DNA of 39,026 nucleotides from an uncultured Pseudomonadota bacterium (GCA_950059285.1 CATLTV010000027.1:1-39026), one strand, 5' to 3'; counted from the stretch's first letter, positions 18,036-27,600 are shown. Notes: generated by a model not told the origin, from the sequence alone. Numbers and translations: made by a program.

Positions 18036-18336
18036 GATCTTGCCGTGGGGATGATAAGATAGTGTTTTGAATGGGCTTTGGGGCGAATGTATCGCCCTTT
18101 GTGTATGCGTATAGTGAACTGATGTTCATGTTTTGCGCGCCGCTTGTATCATAGCAAGGCGCGGTCGTGAAGCAAGTAGCAGCGCGGCTTTGAAACAGAA
18201 GCTGGTGAAGAAACTTGAGATCTGAGTGATTTTCCAAGATAGTGCAGGTGGGAGACGCCTGAAGTGGGCTTACTTCGGTGCTTTGACCAGGTTGAACTGC
18301 AAAATGTGAAGAAATGAATTGTAACTAGAGGTAATC
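18036..18336. other. Divergent promoter region, helicase / lipoprotein
   Basis: This 301-bp spacer separates the helicase (-) from the lipoprotein gene (+). It contains the SOS-like box at 18116-18127, with TATACG immediately downstream on the minus strand as a possible -10. The inverted repeat GGGCGA-ATGTA-TCGCCC (18081-18097) lies in the presumed helicase leader. GAGGT six bases before ATG 18337 is the ribosome site of the lipoprotein. No other gene is visible. Confidence 0.5.
18116..18127. promoter_or_regulatory. Candidate LexA/SOS-type box upstream of the helicase
   Basis: GAACTGATGTTC is a GAAC-N4-GTTC inverted repeat 81 bp before the helicase start. The identical 12-mer occurs at 24119-24130 before the DnaC-like gene, and the flanks also match, giving 24 aligned bases with one difference. 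GAAC-N4-GTTC is the form of the Bacillus-type LexA box; use of this form in the present lineage is an inference. Confidence 0.55.
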
Positions 18337-20466
18337 ATGACTGTATCCAAGACAATGTCTCTGCGACCCCTGCTGTTGGCGTGTTGCGTGCCTGCGATGT
18401 TCGCGTTTTCGGTAGGCTGCTCCAAGGGCTCTGAATCCAATGCAGAGGCTGCACGATGCACTCTGGATGAGGACTGTGACTCGGGCTCCTACTGTGCTTC
18501 TGATGGCACATGCAATAGCACATGTGGCCCTGATAACGCATGTACCGATGGCAAGACGTGTACAGCACGTGGCCGATGTGAAGATCTTGCGACACCTTGT
18601 GAGCTTGCGTCTGATTGTACCATGCATCCAGGTGGCGATCCCTACTGTGATGGTGGCACCTCCATTGTGCCTGGAAACAGTGAGCGCTGTGCACTGCCCG
18701 AGGGGGCTGAAGAGCGCGTGTGCATCTACAACGATGAGCGCGTGGTGTGTTTGAACGGCTGTAATGAGGATACAGGTGAATGTAACCCCGAGATTCCCGA
18801 CCCCTGTGAAGGCATCTCATGTGATATGCCTGAGGCGAACTCATGTAAGGACTCCATGACTCTGATCGAGTACAACGCTCAGGGTATTTGTGATGAAGGT
18901 GAGTGTTCTTACCAGTCCAGGGAAGTGAACTGCCCTACAGGATGTGAGAACGGTGCGTGTAATGCAGGTGTGTGTGAAGAGGGCACCTGTGATGAGGCGA
19001 TGCCTTCGGCTGCAATTTGCTCCTCTCAGACCCCTGACCTTGCGATCTCCTATGGTGGAGAGGCAAGCTGCGTGGAAGATATGGGAATGCCAAAGTGTGA
19101 GTTTGAGGCTTCCTATGAGCTGTGTACTTACACTGGTGCAAGCTGTAGCGATGGTGCATGTGTTGATGCGATCGCACAGAGCGGTGAAGTGATCGTGTCC
19201 GAATACATGGTTATCCCCGCCGGTGATGATTCCGAGAAATTCTCCAAACAGTGGATTGAGCTTTACAACACCACGGATGCAGCGATCGAGTTGCAGGGAT
19301 GGAGCATCGAGTATCAGACACAGTCACAAACACATGTGATCGCGCCTGGTGATGATGGCATGGGTTCTCTTGTCATTGAGCCCAAGTCTCACCTGCTGAT
19401 CTCCAATGGTTCTGATCCTCTTGGTGATGGTACTGCGCCTGATTATCGCTACAGCGATATCTTGCTTGGCTACCAGGGCAAGCTCCTGATCAAGGATGGT
19501 GCTGGTGCAGTGGTGGACTATCTCTTCTGGGAGAATGGCTCCACAACTGATGCGAGCGCGCGTCAGATCAAGGCGGGCAACGAGCTGAGCGCGACGGCCA
19601 ACGACTCTCCTGATGCATGGTGTCCAAACCTGTCGGATTCCTTCGGTAGCACAGGTGGTTATGGTACTCCTGGTGCAACCAATAGCGCGTGTTCGGATGA
19701 TCCCTGCGCAGGTAGGACCTGTGATGCAAAGCCTGAGAGTTACTGTAAGGATCTCTCCACTGCGGTGGCTTATACTGTGGATGCACCAGTCTGTCAGGTG
19801 TCTCGATTTGGAAGTCCCTACTGTGATTACGTGCCGATGGAGCAAGCCTGTGAGGGGGATACACCTTACTGCTTGAGCGGTGGCTGCATTGCTGCACCTG
19901 ATAATATCGCAAGCCAGCCTGGTCAGTTGATTATTACCGAGGTCATGGGCGACCCGAGTGGAACAGACACCGAGCGTGAGTGGATCGAGGTGTACAACAC
20001 CACAGACTCCGAGGTTTCATTGTTTACGCTCAAGATTGAGGACAATGAGGAGGGCAACAAGTTTAGCTCTGTCGAGATCCTTGATCCTTCAGCAGTTGTA
20101 CCTGCCAGGGGTTATGCTGTGCTCGCGACCAATGTGGACAGCATGATCAACGGTGGAATTGAAAACGCCTATGTGCTTGGTAAAGGCGTGCTCAAGAACA
20201 CTCCCGATGTGGATATGGCCACAGGTGTGAGCGTGATGACGCTTCGCCTTGTGACCGCCGATGATATGCTGATTGATGAGGCGTATTATGGCACTCCTGT
20301 CAGCGGTGAAGCGCAGCAACTTTCACTCTCCACCTATACAGATGCAGGCGTGACTGACTTCGCACCACTGAATGATACCGAGGCTAATTTCTGTTTGGCG
20401 ACAGTTGATTACGGTATGATGAGCGGAAAAGGTAGCCCAGGTGCTGCCAATGAGGAATGTCCTTGA
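18337..20466 (+). CDS. Cysteine-rich lipoprotein with two lamin-tail domains
   Basis: 709-residue predicted lipoprotein. The signal peptide ends in FSVGC with Cys28 as lipidation site and Ser at +2, which favours outer-membrane sorting by the usual rule. Residues about 40-280 are rich in paired cysteines (CTLDEDCDSGSYC, CGPDNACTDGKTC), a pattern common in myxobacterial secreted proteins. Two lamin-tail domains (LTD) follow, at about 283-450 (IVSEYMVIP ... QWIELYNTTDAAIELQGW) and 527-705 (IITEVMGDPSG ... EWIEVYNTTDSEV), separated by another Cys-rich stretch. LTDs are Ig-like adhesive or binding modules often found on surface nucleases, but no enzyme domain is attached here. It is a single-gene unit ending in a 52-bp palindromic terminator. 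Role: surface protein of unknown ligand. Confidence 0.82.
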   Translation: MTVSKTMSLRPLLLACCVPAMFAFSVGCSKGSESNAEAARCTLDEDCDSGSYCASDGTCNSTCGPDNACTDGKTCTARGRCEDLATPCELASDCTMHPGGDPYCDGGTSIVPGNSERCALPEGAEERVCIYNDERVVCLNGCNEDTGECNPEIPDPCEGISCDMPEANSCKDSMTLIEYNAQGICDEGECSYQSREVNCPTGCENGACNAGVCEEGTCDEAMPSAAICSSQTPDLAISYGGEASCVEDMGMPKCEFEASYELCTYTGASCSDGACVDAIAQSGEVIVSEYMVIPAGDDSEKFSKQWIELYNTTDAAIELQGWSIEYQTQSQTHVIAPGDDGMGSLVIEPKSHLLISNGSDPLGDGTAPDYRYSDILLGYQGKLLIKDGAGAVVDYLFWENGSTTDASARQIKAGNELSATANDSPDAWCPNLSDSFGSTGGYGTPGATNSACSDDPCAGRTCDAKPESYCKDLSTAVAYTVDAPVCQVSRFGSPYCDYVPMEQACEGDTPYCLSGGCIAAPDNIASQPGQLIITEVMGDPSGTDTEREWIEVYNTTDSEVSLFTLKIEDNEEGNKFSSVEILDPSAVVPARGYAVLATNVDSMINGGIENAYVLGKGVLKNTPDVDMATGVSVMTLRLVTADDMLIDEAYYGTPVSGEAQQLSLSTYTDAGVTDFAPLNDTEANFCLATVDYGMMSGKGSPGAANEECP

Positions 20467-20482
20467 TTCTTACATGGTTTAG

Positions 20483-20534
20483 GGGATAAAGATGGGGCCA
20501 GGTTTGCTAGCAAACCTGGCCCCATCTTTATCCC
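20483..20534. terminator. 52-bp perfect palindrome after the lipoprotein gene
   Basis: Arms 20483-20508 and 20509-20534 are exactly complementary with no spacer, centred on TGCTAGCA. The core GATGGGGCCAGG is less A/T-flanked than in the other palindromes (ATAAAG / CTTTAT). It begins 16 bp after the lipoprotein stop and ends 75 bp before mnmG. Confidence 0.87.
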
Positions 20535-20609
20535 TGATTCCTGACAGAGTCAGATGGACCTTTTTCACACATTCGTTCTTATTACATTTGAAGTTAGAGA
20601 CACACGGAC

Positions 20610-22505
20610 ATGATTTACCCCAGGAAATATGGAGCAGTTGTCATTGGTGGTGGTCACGCAGGCTGCGAAGCAGCGCATGCACTGGCGACCATGGGGATCA
20701 AGACACTGCTGTTGACGATGAACATCGATACAATCGGCCACATGAGCTGCAACCCCGCTATCGGAGGTGTCGCCAAGGGCCACCTCGCCAAGGAGGTTGA
20801 CGCACTTGGTGGCGTGATGGGACGCATCGCAGATGCAGCATGTATTCAGTATCGTCGCTTGAACATGAGTAAGGGCCCTGCGGTGCGCTCAAGTCGTGGA
20901 CAGTGCGATATGCTTGTCTACCGCAAGGAAATGCAGCAGCTCATGATGAATATCCCTGGCCTGGACATCAAGCAGGGGAGCGTCGAGGATTTGCGCCTTG
21001 AAGAGCGTGAAGGCAAGATGCACATCACAGGCGTGGTCACAAAACTTGGCGTGACCTACGAGACAGACAGCGTGGTGATCACCGCAGGTACATTCCTGCG
21101 TGGCTTGTGTCATGTGGGTCTTCAAAACTTCAACGCAGGTCGTGCAGGCAGCAAAGCAAGCGTTGGCCTCGCACATACGCTCGCCAAAATGAACCTCGAC
21201 ATGGGCAGGTTGAAGACAGGCACCACGCCAAGACTTGATGCCAGAACCATCGACTGGGCTCAGCTTGAAGAGCAACCAGGTGATACTCCTCCTCGCAGGT
21301 TCTCATTCTATCATGAGCCTCCGATGCTTGAGCAGGTCTCCTGTTACATCACCTACACCAACCCCAAAACCCACGATGTGATCCTCGCCAATACCGATCG
21401 TTCACCCATGTTCACGGGCAAGATCGAGGGCATTGGCGCGAGGTACTGTCCAAGTATTGAGGACAAGGTGACACGCTTTGCGGACAAGGAGAAACACCAG
21501 ATCTTCCTTGAACCTCAGGGGCTTAACACCAATGAGGTTTACCCCAGTGGTATCTCTACAAGCCTGCCTATTGATGTGCAGATCGAGATCCTCAAGACCA
21601 TTCCTGGCCTTGAGAAGGCCGAGATTATGCGTCCTGGTTATGCGGTGGAGTATGACTGTGTGAACCCCATTCAGCTTCATCCCACGCTTGAGCTTCGCGG
21701 TATCTCTGGCCTCTTCCTCGCCGGGCAGATTAACGGCACCTCGGGTTACGAGGAAGCCGCAGGTCAGGGGCTTGTTGCTGGTATTAATGCGGCGCTGAAG
21801 TTGCGTGGAGAAGACCCGTTCATCCTTGGTCGTGATGAGGCATACATTGGTGTGATGATCGATGACCTCGTGACTCGTGGCGTGGATGAGCCTTACAGGA
21901 TGTTTACAAGTCGTGCGGAGCACCGCTTGATCTTGCGTGAAGACAATGCGGACTGGCGTCTTGCTGGTCATGGTCGCAGGCTTGGCTTGCTCGATGATGA
22001 TGCATGGGGCAAGTTCACACGCAAGAAAGAACAAATTGATCAGGTTCGTCATGCGCTTGCAGAGGTTATGGTTGGAGCAAATGCGCTCAACCAAGATATT
22101 TGCTCACGGCATGATCTTGGTGTGTTAAGCAAGGGCGTCTCTCTTGAGGAGATGCTCCGCAGGCCCGAGAACGACTTGCAAAAAATCGCTCCTCTTGTGG
22201 CTGAGGTCGCTCCTCAACTTGATCTGAGCGCGATTACTCCAGAGGTCGCCGAGGCGATCGAGGTGCAGGTCAAGTATGATGGTTACATCAAGCGTCAGAT
22301 GCGCGTGATCGAAGAGCAAAAAGAGATGGAAGGGCATGTGATCCCCGATGAGATTAACTATGAGGATGTGCACGGGCTCTCAAATGAGGTGCGTCAGCGA
22401 CTTCTCCAGGTCAGACCTCACACGGTGGGGCAGGCATCACGCATTCACGGCGTGACTCCTGCCGCAATTTCTGCTCTCCTTGTACATATGCGTGCGGCGT
22501 CCTGA
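20610..22505 (+). CDS. mnmG: tRNA U34 carboxymethylaminomethyl synthesis enzyme MnmG (GidA)
   Basis: 631-residue FAD-dependent protein that works with MnmE to install the cmnm5 group on uridine 34 of certain tRNAs. The FAD site [13 protein letters not shown] (residues 10-22), the family motifs [31 protein letters not shown]-like [22 protein letters not shown] and [19 protein letters not shown], and the C-terminal helical domain ([18 protein letters not shown]) are all intact. The length matches the 620-630 typical of the family. The Shine-Dalgarno is weak. rsmG (gidB), a common neighbour, is not adjacent; instead a SUKH-like gene follows after 26 bp. mnmE is not in the window. Confidence 0.97.
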   Translation: MIYPRKYGAVVIGGGHAGCEAAHALATMGIKTLLLTMNIDTIGHMSCNPAIGGVAKGHLAKEVDALGGVMGRIADAACIQYRRLNMSKGPAVRSSRGQCDMLVYRKEMQQLMMNIPGLDIKQGSVEDLRLEEREGKMHITGVVTKLGVTYETDSVVITAGTFLRGLCHVGLQNFNAGRAGSKASVGLAHTLAKMNLDMGRLKTGTTPRLDARTIDWAQLEEQPGDTPPRRFSFYHEPPMLEQVSCYITYTNPKTHDVILANTDRSPMFTGKIEGIGARYCPSIEDKVTRFADKEKHQIFLEPQGLNTNEVYPSGISTSLPIDVQIEILKTIPGLEKAEIMRPGYAVEYDCVNPIQLHPTLELRGISGLFLAGQINGTSGYEEAAGQGLVAGINAALKLRGEDPFILGRDEAYIGVMIDDLVTRGVDEPYRMFTSRAEHRLILREDNADWRLAGHGRRLGLLDDDAWGKFTRKKEQIDQVRHALAEVMVGANALNQDICSRHDLGVLSKGVSLEEMLRRPENDLQKIAPLVAEVAPQLDLSAITPEVAEAIEVQVKYDGYIKRQMRVIEEQKEMEGHVIPDEINYEDVHGLSNEVRQRLLQVRPHTVGQASRIHGVTPAAISALLVHMRAAS

Positions 22506-22531
22506 TTTTCTCACTGTGTTGCGAGGTTTTT

Positions 22532-23068
22532 ATGAGTCTTGTGAAAGAGTTATACGGTTCGGAGGAGTTTCCCGCTTCAGTGCAAGCGCTCTATGATGCA
22601 GACCAGGAGTTTGGTCTGATCAGTTATGATCTTGAGCTGAAGATGTACGAGGGTTATGAGACCGAGGATGACACAAATTTTTGGTTTGATGGTCCTCCCT
22701 CGGTCAAGATGATCACTCTCGGGGTAGGAGGCGATGGCGCGTTGTACGCGTTATGGTGTGTGGATGGTTGTGAACCCAAAGATGCACCTGTCTGCTATCT
22801 TGGTAGTGAAGGTTCAGGAAACACACTGCTCGCTGCATCAAGCGTGGAGTTCATGGAACTGCTCGCTACAGGCAGAGAGTGGTGGCCTTACGACGAGAAG
22901 TTTGGCGACCCTTCACAGCCAATCAAGGAGGGTAGCAAGATCGCCAGGTTTATGAGCTGGTACAAGGAGACTCACGGGGAGCCGCGCGCTCCCGAGGTTA
23001 TCCGTCAGGAGGCCATTGAACGCCATGGGGATTTTGCTGCATGGGTTGATGCTGAGGTCGCAGGTTAG
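22532..23068 (+). CDS. SUKH (SMI1/KNR4)-like protein
   Basis: 178-residue acidic cytoplasmic protein. The central part (ITLGVGGDGALYALWCVDG ... APVCYLGSEGSGNTLLAASSVEFMELLAT, residues about 64-116) follows the pattern of SUKH proteins: a glycine-rich strand, a V-x-L/SEG strand, then an S-x2-EF helix. SUKH proteins are often immunity proteins against polymorphic toxins, but no toxin gene is nearby, and housekeeping SUKH proteins also exist. GAGG lies six bases before ATG. The 26-bp gap after mnmG suggests co-transcription. It converges on the DnaC-like gene across a 70-bp perfect palindrome. The family call is tentative. Confidence 0.5.
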   Translation: MSLVKELYGSEEFPASVQALYDADQEFGLISYDLELKMYEGYETEDDTNFWFDGPPSVKMITLGVGGDGALYALWCVDGCEPKDAPVCYLGSEGSGNTLLAASSVEFMELLATGREWWPYDEKFGDPSQPIKEGSKIARFMSWYKETHGEPRAPEVIRQEAIERHGDFAAWVDAEVAG

Positions 23069-23077
23069 CATTATAAT

Positions 23078-23147
23078 GACGCAAAAAAGAGCAAAGGGGC
23101 GGCCAGTTGACTAGTCAACTGGCCGCCCCTTTGCTCTTTTTTGCGTC
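23078..23147. terminator. 70-bp perfect palindrome between convergent genes
   Basis: Arms 23078-23112 and 23113-23147 are exactly complementary over 35 bp each, with no spacer, centred on GACTAGTC. Symmetrical A6 and T6 tracts flank a GGGGCGGCCAG core. It starts 10 bp after the SUKH-like stop and ends 9 bp before the stop of the convergent DnaC-like gene, so it should terminate both. Confidence 0.92.
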
Positions 23148-23155
23148 TAGGTTGA

Positions 23156-24094
23156 TTATATCACGCGGAGTTTGTTTTTGCGGAAGTCAGGAGCATCCAC
23201 GTGGATGAAGCTTGTCATCTCAAACAGGCGAGAGAAGATGCGATCGCCGATACGCTCAGCGAGTGTCTCGCGGGTGATGCGGCGGATGTCATCGTTTGCA
23301 ACATCGGAGTATTTGAACTTGTCGGGACGGATTTGATAGTTGCTCGTAAAGAGGGTGGTGCGCCCGAGGTTGTAGCGTTTGGAGATGAGCTCATCGAGGA
23401 CGGAGAGCTGCCATTCGTTGTTCACGCCCTTGCCGAGTTCATCAATGGCGAGGACTTCCACTTCGACAAGAGGGAGGATAATGGCGGTGTCGCCTTTGCC
23501 CTGATCGAACTGAAGTCGCAGTGAGCTTAAGAGGTGAGAGAACTCGACGAAGCGTGCGTTGATCCCTTTTTCGAGCGTGATTCTGTGAATGAATGCGCTC
23601 ATGAGGTGTGTCTTTCCACCGCCTGGGGGGCCATGGAGGAGGAATCCTTTATCACCAGGCAAGAAGCTGTTGGCGTAGCGAAACAGGTCGAGGTGAATGC
23701 GGCCCATGTTGGAGGTCGTGCGCTCGAAGTTCTCGAAGGTTTTTTCGCGATAGTGTGCAGGGATGTGTGAGTCGTTAAATGCCTTGATGCGCTGTCTCAT
23801 GGGTGCGCAATCGGGGCAGGGGGCAGCATAGCGATAGCCGCGATTATCCTTGATAAAGATGAACCCTTCATCCTCACAACGCTGGCACTCTTCATGGCAG
23901 TGTGGGCAAATCTTGGCTTGCGCCAGGCTAAACAGACCATTGGAGCTTTTGGCGACAAAGGTTTGGTAACGTCGCTCATTGCAGTGCTCACAGGCCTGTC
24001 TGTTCTGTGCTCTTGGGCTTTGCATGGTGGTGTTTGGGGTGTGGGGAGTGAGGGATTTTGTGGTGCGAGCATCATCTGATGCCAGACGTTCCAC
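23156..24094 (-). CDS. DnaC/IstB-like AAA+ ATPase with zinc-binding N-terminus
   Basis: 312-residue AAA+ protein similar to helicase loaders of the DnaC/DnaI family. The N-terminal part has several CxxC/CxxCH pairs (CEHC, CPHCHEECQRC, CPDC, residues about 36-98) that probably bind zinc, as in DnaC/DnaI. The ATPase core shows Walker A GPPGGGKTH, Walker B EVLAIDELGKG, sensor I LFTSNY and an arginine-rich ERIGDRIFSRLFEM finger region. No transposase is adjacent, so an IstB role is unlikely; replicative helicase loading is the natural guess. The GTG at 24094 gives the longest protein; ATG at 24025 would drop 23 residues that precede the zinc region and gives a leader length like that of the helicase gene. 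Neither has a good Shine-Dalgarno. The SOS-like box at 24119-24130 lies immediately upstream. Confidence 0.85.
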   Translation of the reverse strand: MERLASDDARTTKSLTPHTPNTTMQSPRAQNRQACEHCNERRYQTFVAKSSNGLFSLAQAKICPHCHEECQRCEDEGFIFIKDNRGYRYAAPCPDCAPMRQRIKAFNDSHIPAHYREKTFENFERTTSNMGRIHLDLFRYANSFLPGDKGFLLHGPPGGGKTHLMSAFIHRITLEKGINARFVEFSHLLSSLRLQFDQGKGDTAIILPLVEVEVLAIDELGKGVNNEWQLSVLDELISKRYNLGRTTLFTSNYQIRPDKFKYSDVANDDIRRITRETLAERIGDRIFSRLFEMTSFIHVDAPDFRKNKLRVI

Positions 24095-24118
24095 TATAGA
24101 GGATCTTTGCAGAATAGT

Positions 24119-24130
24119 GAACTGATGTTC
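24119..24130. promoter_or_regulatory. Candidate LexA/SOS-type box upstream of the DnaC-like gene
   Basis: A second copy of GAACTGATGTTC, identical to 18116-18127 and with matching flanks. On the minus strand it is followed directly by TATTCT (24116-24111), a plausible -10 element, so a bound repressor would cover the promoter. It lies 25 bp before the GTG start or 94 bp before the alternative ATG. Confidence 0.55.
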
Positions 24131-24259
24131 TTGTTTTGGTGCGTTTTGTGTTGTCTATGTTGTTGGTTTTGTTGTTTTATTTTGTATGTTGTGCGCCGTG
24201 GTTTTGAACATCGTGTGAGCGTTCCAGTGTGAAACGATCAAAGAGCGTGATCAGGCGGG

Positions 24260-24428
24260 TTATTGTGGACGGTTGTGAGGTTTACCGTCGTTGACAAAGA
24301 TAGGTTTACCCTCGATCAGGTGCTGGTAAAGAAGCTCTTCGTTGGCTTCATCATCTTCAATGACACTATCAACAAACAGTTCAATGTCTTCGGTGCTCTT
24401 CAATTGTGGTCTTTTCTGGAGTGGTCAT
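24260..24428 (-). pseudogene. Tiny acidic ORF with apparent +1 frameshift
   Basis: On the minus strand an ATG at 24428, preceded by AGGTGA, opens MTTPEKTTIEEHRRH and stops at 24381. Skipping one base near codon 12 joins it to a well-formed frame that continues with EDIELFVDSVIEDDEANEEL, then LYQHLIEGKPIFVNDGKPHN, and ends RPQ at TAA 24260. The joined product would be about 55 residues, acidic and helical. A TATAAT box lies 29 bp upstream. Alternatives are a genuine start at TTG 24403 in the second frame (47 residues), an inactivating or sequencing indel, or programmed frameshifting; no classical slippery site is seen. Family unknown. Confidence 0.4.
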
Positions 24429-24456
24429 GGTTCACCTGTGTAGATTTGTGGATTGA

Positions 24457-24462
24457 ATTATA
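24457..24462 (-). promoter_or_regulatory. Consensus -10 element for the small ORF
   Basis: TATAAT on the minus strand, 28 bp before the ATG at 24428. No TTGACA-like -35 at 17 bp is visible, so the promoter would rely on other contacts or on the GTGACA further upstream. It supports transcription of the small ORF but does not prove it. Confidence 0.35.
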
Positions 24463-24521
24463 ATATCTGAACGGGCGTATAGTACCTTGTCACGGGGGGG
24501 ATGCAATCCTGTTTTTATGTG

Positions 24522-24597
24522 ATGAGATAAGAAAACGCGGAAGGGGCGGCCTGTTGCATTCGCAATAGGCCGCCCCTTCCGCGTTTTCTTATCTCAT
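24522..24597. terminator. Long palindromic terminator after the giant repeat gene
   Basis: 36-bp arms (24522-24557 and 24562-24597) pair with one G-T mismatch around the tetraloop ATTC. The core GGGGCGGCCTGTTGC is that of the gltA terminator at 1578-1627, and the loop is its reverse complement. It ends 14 bp past the stop codon of the repeat protein. A small AAGGC-GAA-GCCTT hairpin (24601-24613) lies between the stop and the palindrome. Confidence 0.9.
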
Positions 24598-24611
24598 GAA
24601 AAGGCGAAGCC

Positions 24612-27600
24612 TTATGAGCGCTTACGACGCCTGAACAGACCCACAAGGCCGAGCAAGGCGAGCGGAGCGAGATCGGAGGGCTGCCCCCCTTGTGATTGCT
24701 GACAACCACCTGTGAGGATGAGGTCCGCATAGGGGTCATCTTCCACAGTCACGCTGACGCTGTTGCTGTTTGCCACAAGACCATCCTTGCTGGATGTTGC
24801 GGTGATGGTGTGATCACCAGAGGTCACATCACTGACGTCAAGGCTCCAGTCACCGTTGTCATCCGAGGTTGTGGTTCCCACAGACTCACCGTCAATGAAG
24901 ACCTCCACATCAGCACCAGGCTCTGTGGTACCTGTGACGGTGAAGTCAGCAGGGACAGTGTCACCATCAGCGGGTGTGGTGATGGCAACCTCAAGCGGAG
25001 CGAGCGTGTCATCCACGGTGACTGTGATCGTGTCAGAGTCACCTGGAATACGCGCCTCGATGGTGTGCATGCCAGCGTCGAGACCATCCACAGGGATACT
25101 CCAGTTACCGTTCTCATCCGAGGTTGTGGTGCCAACGACCATGCCATCGACGAGGAGTTCGACCTCTGTATCTGCCTCGGTTGTACCTACGACAGTGAAG
25201 TCAACGGGCACAGTGCTTCCATCAGCAGGTGTGGTGATGTTGACCTCGGCAAGCATCGCTTCAAGATCCACGGTGACTGTGACAGAGTCAGTCTCACCAT
25301 CAGAGGTGGCATCAATGGTGTGCTCACCTTCTTCAAGACCTGTGATGTCGAAGGTCCAGTCGCCATTCTCATCGGCGGTTGTGGTTCCCACCACGGTGCC
25401 ATCCACAGAGATGGTCACGTCTTCGCCAGGAGTGCCTGTACCCGTGACGGTGAAGTCTGCGGGGACAGTCATGCTGTCGGCCGGGAATGTGATATCGAAT
25501 GCAGGAGCTTCGACGACCACGACGTTCACAGTATCTGCAAGAGATGGGGTGCGTGCCTCAACCTCATGCATGCCTTCAGCCTGTTCCGTGACATCAAAGC
25601 TCCATGTGCCATCCTCGCCGGCAACGACCTCGCCGACCTTGACGCCATCCACGAAGATCTCCACGGTTTCACCCGGAGTCGCCACACCGCTGACAGTGAA
25701 GTCAGGCATGACAGTGCTTCCATCGGCGGGCTGTGTGATATCAAGCAGGTCCTGCACAGGGTAGGAAATGTCAAGATAATCAGGGACATCGTTGCCGTTG
25801 AGGTCAAGCGCATCCGAGGGGTTGCCATCGAGGTTTGGATCTGCGCCTTCATCACGTGTGGGGATGCCGTCACCGTCATCATCCACATCAAGGTAGTTGG
25901 GTGTGCCGTCCATATCTGTGTCAAGGAGCGTTGCTGGTGCATTGTCTCCAAGCTCAAATGTGGTCAACACGTTGTCGTTGTCATCGTCCGTGTCAAACAC
26001 GTCAGCAATGCCATCCATGTCCGTGTCACGAGGAGCGCTGGCATCGGGGACTTCGACACCATCAAACACACCGTCACCATCGGTGTCGGGGTTTGTGGGG
26101 TCACTGCCGACAAGACGCTCATCACCATTGCTCAGGCCATCCATGTCTGTATCGCCTGTGTCACAAGCAAGCGCGTCAGGGTTGGGATTACATGGGTCAA
26201 GAGGATCGGGATCGATGTCGTTGGGAACGCCATCAAGGTCCGTGTCACCAAACTGGCAGGCAAGCGCTGAGGAATCAGGATCGCAAGGATCAAGATAATC
26301 AGACACGCCGTTCATGTTGGTGTCGTCGTTGCTGTAATCGCCATCCATGTTCACGTCCTCATCACGAGTCAGGACGCCATCACCGTCGTCATCGGGATCA
26401 AGGTAGTTCGGTAATGTATCGCCAAGCAACGCGTCTGCGTTGTCATTGGTGGGATCGCCGTCACCATCAAGATCCTCGTCGCGAGTGAGGATGCCGTCGT
26501 TGTCATCATCCTCGTCGAGGTAGTTGGGGGTGCCGTCGCCATCGGTGTCGTCGTTGTCGGGGTTTCCATCACCGTCGAGGTCTTCGTCGATGTTGGGGAT
26601 ACCGTCGCCATCGAGGTCACCATTGGGGCCATCCTGGTCATTGGGATCAAGCCAGTCAGGAGTGCCGTCACCATCGGTGTCGTGTTCGTTGTAGTTACCG
26701 TCGCCATCGAGATCCTCGGAGAGTGTGGGTTTGCCATCACCATCGTTGTCAGGATCAAGATAGTCAGGAGTGCCGTTCATGTCGGTATCATCGTTGACAG
26801 GATTTCCGTCGCCATCAATGTCCTCGTCGATGGTGAGCACGCCGTCATTATCATCGTCCGTGTCGAGATAGTTGGGGGTGCCGTCCATGTCAGCGTCATC
26901 GTTGGTAGGATCGCTGTCGCCATCGATGTCCTCGTCGGCAGTCAACACGCCGTCGTTGTCATCGTCTGTGTCGAGGGCATCGATGATGCCATCCATATCG
27001 GAGTCCTGAGGTGCGTTGACATCGGGAAGTTCGGTGCCATCAGGGATGCCATCACCGTCGGTGTCAGGATCTTCAGGGTTTGTGCCCTGTGCACGCTCGT
27101 CGCCGTTGGTGATGCCGTCCATGTCCGTGTCACCTGTGTTGCATGCCAGTGCATTTGCATCAGGGACGCAGGGATCGAGAGGCTCGGGGTCCATGGTGTT
27201 AGGTACGCCGTCGCCATCAGGATCGCCGTTGATGCAGGCCATGGAGGTGTCATCAGGATCACAGGGGTCGAGGTAATCAACAAGGCCGTTCATGTTGGTG
27301 TCATCATTGCTGAAGTCACCATCCATGTTCACGTCTTCATCTGCTGTGAGCACGCCGTCACCGTCGTCATCGGGATCAAGGTAGTTGGGCACCATGTCAC
27401 CAAGGATAGCATCGCTGTTATCGTTGGCAGGTGTGCCGTTTCCATCAAGATCCTCGTCACGCGTCAGGATGCCATCATTGTCATCGTCGACGTCGAGGTA
27501 GTCAGGAGTACCATCTGCATCGGTGTCATCATTGGTGGGATCGTTATCGCCATCAATGTCTTCGTCCGCAGTGTTCACGCCATCGTTATCGTCATCGACG

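Larger units (their letters stand above)
24095..24521. other. Intergenic region with SOS-like box and small minus-strand ORF
   Basis: This 427-bp interval contains the box at 24119-24130, a T/G-rich plus-strand stretch to about 24190 that reads as A/C-rich on the minus strand, the small broken ORF at 24260-24428 and its putative promoter. No further gene is evident. Confidence 0.4.

Noticed and set aside
17106-18062. 318-codon plus-strand frame opposite the helicase
   Set aside because: It is antisense to the conserved helicase motifs and encodes a Val/Asp/Glu-biased sequence with no recognisable family.
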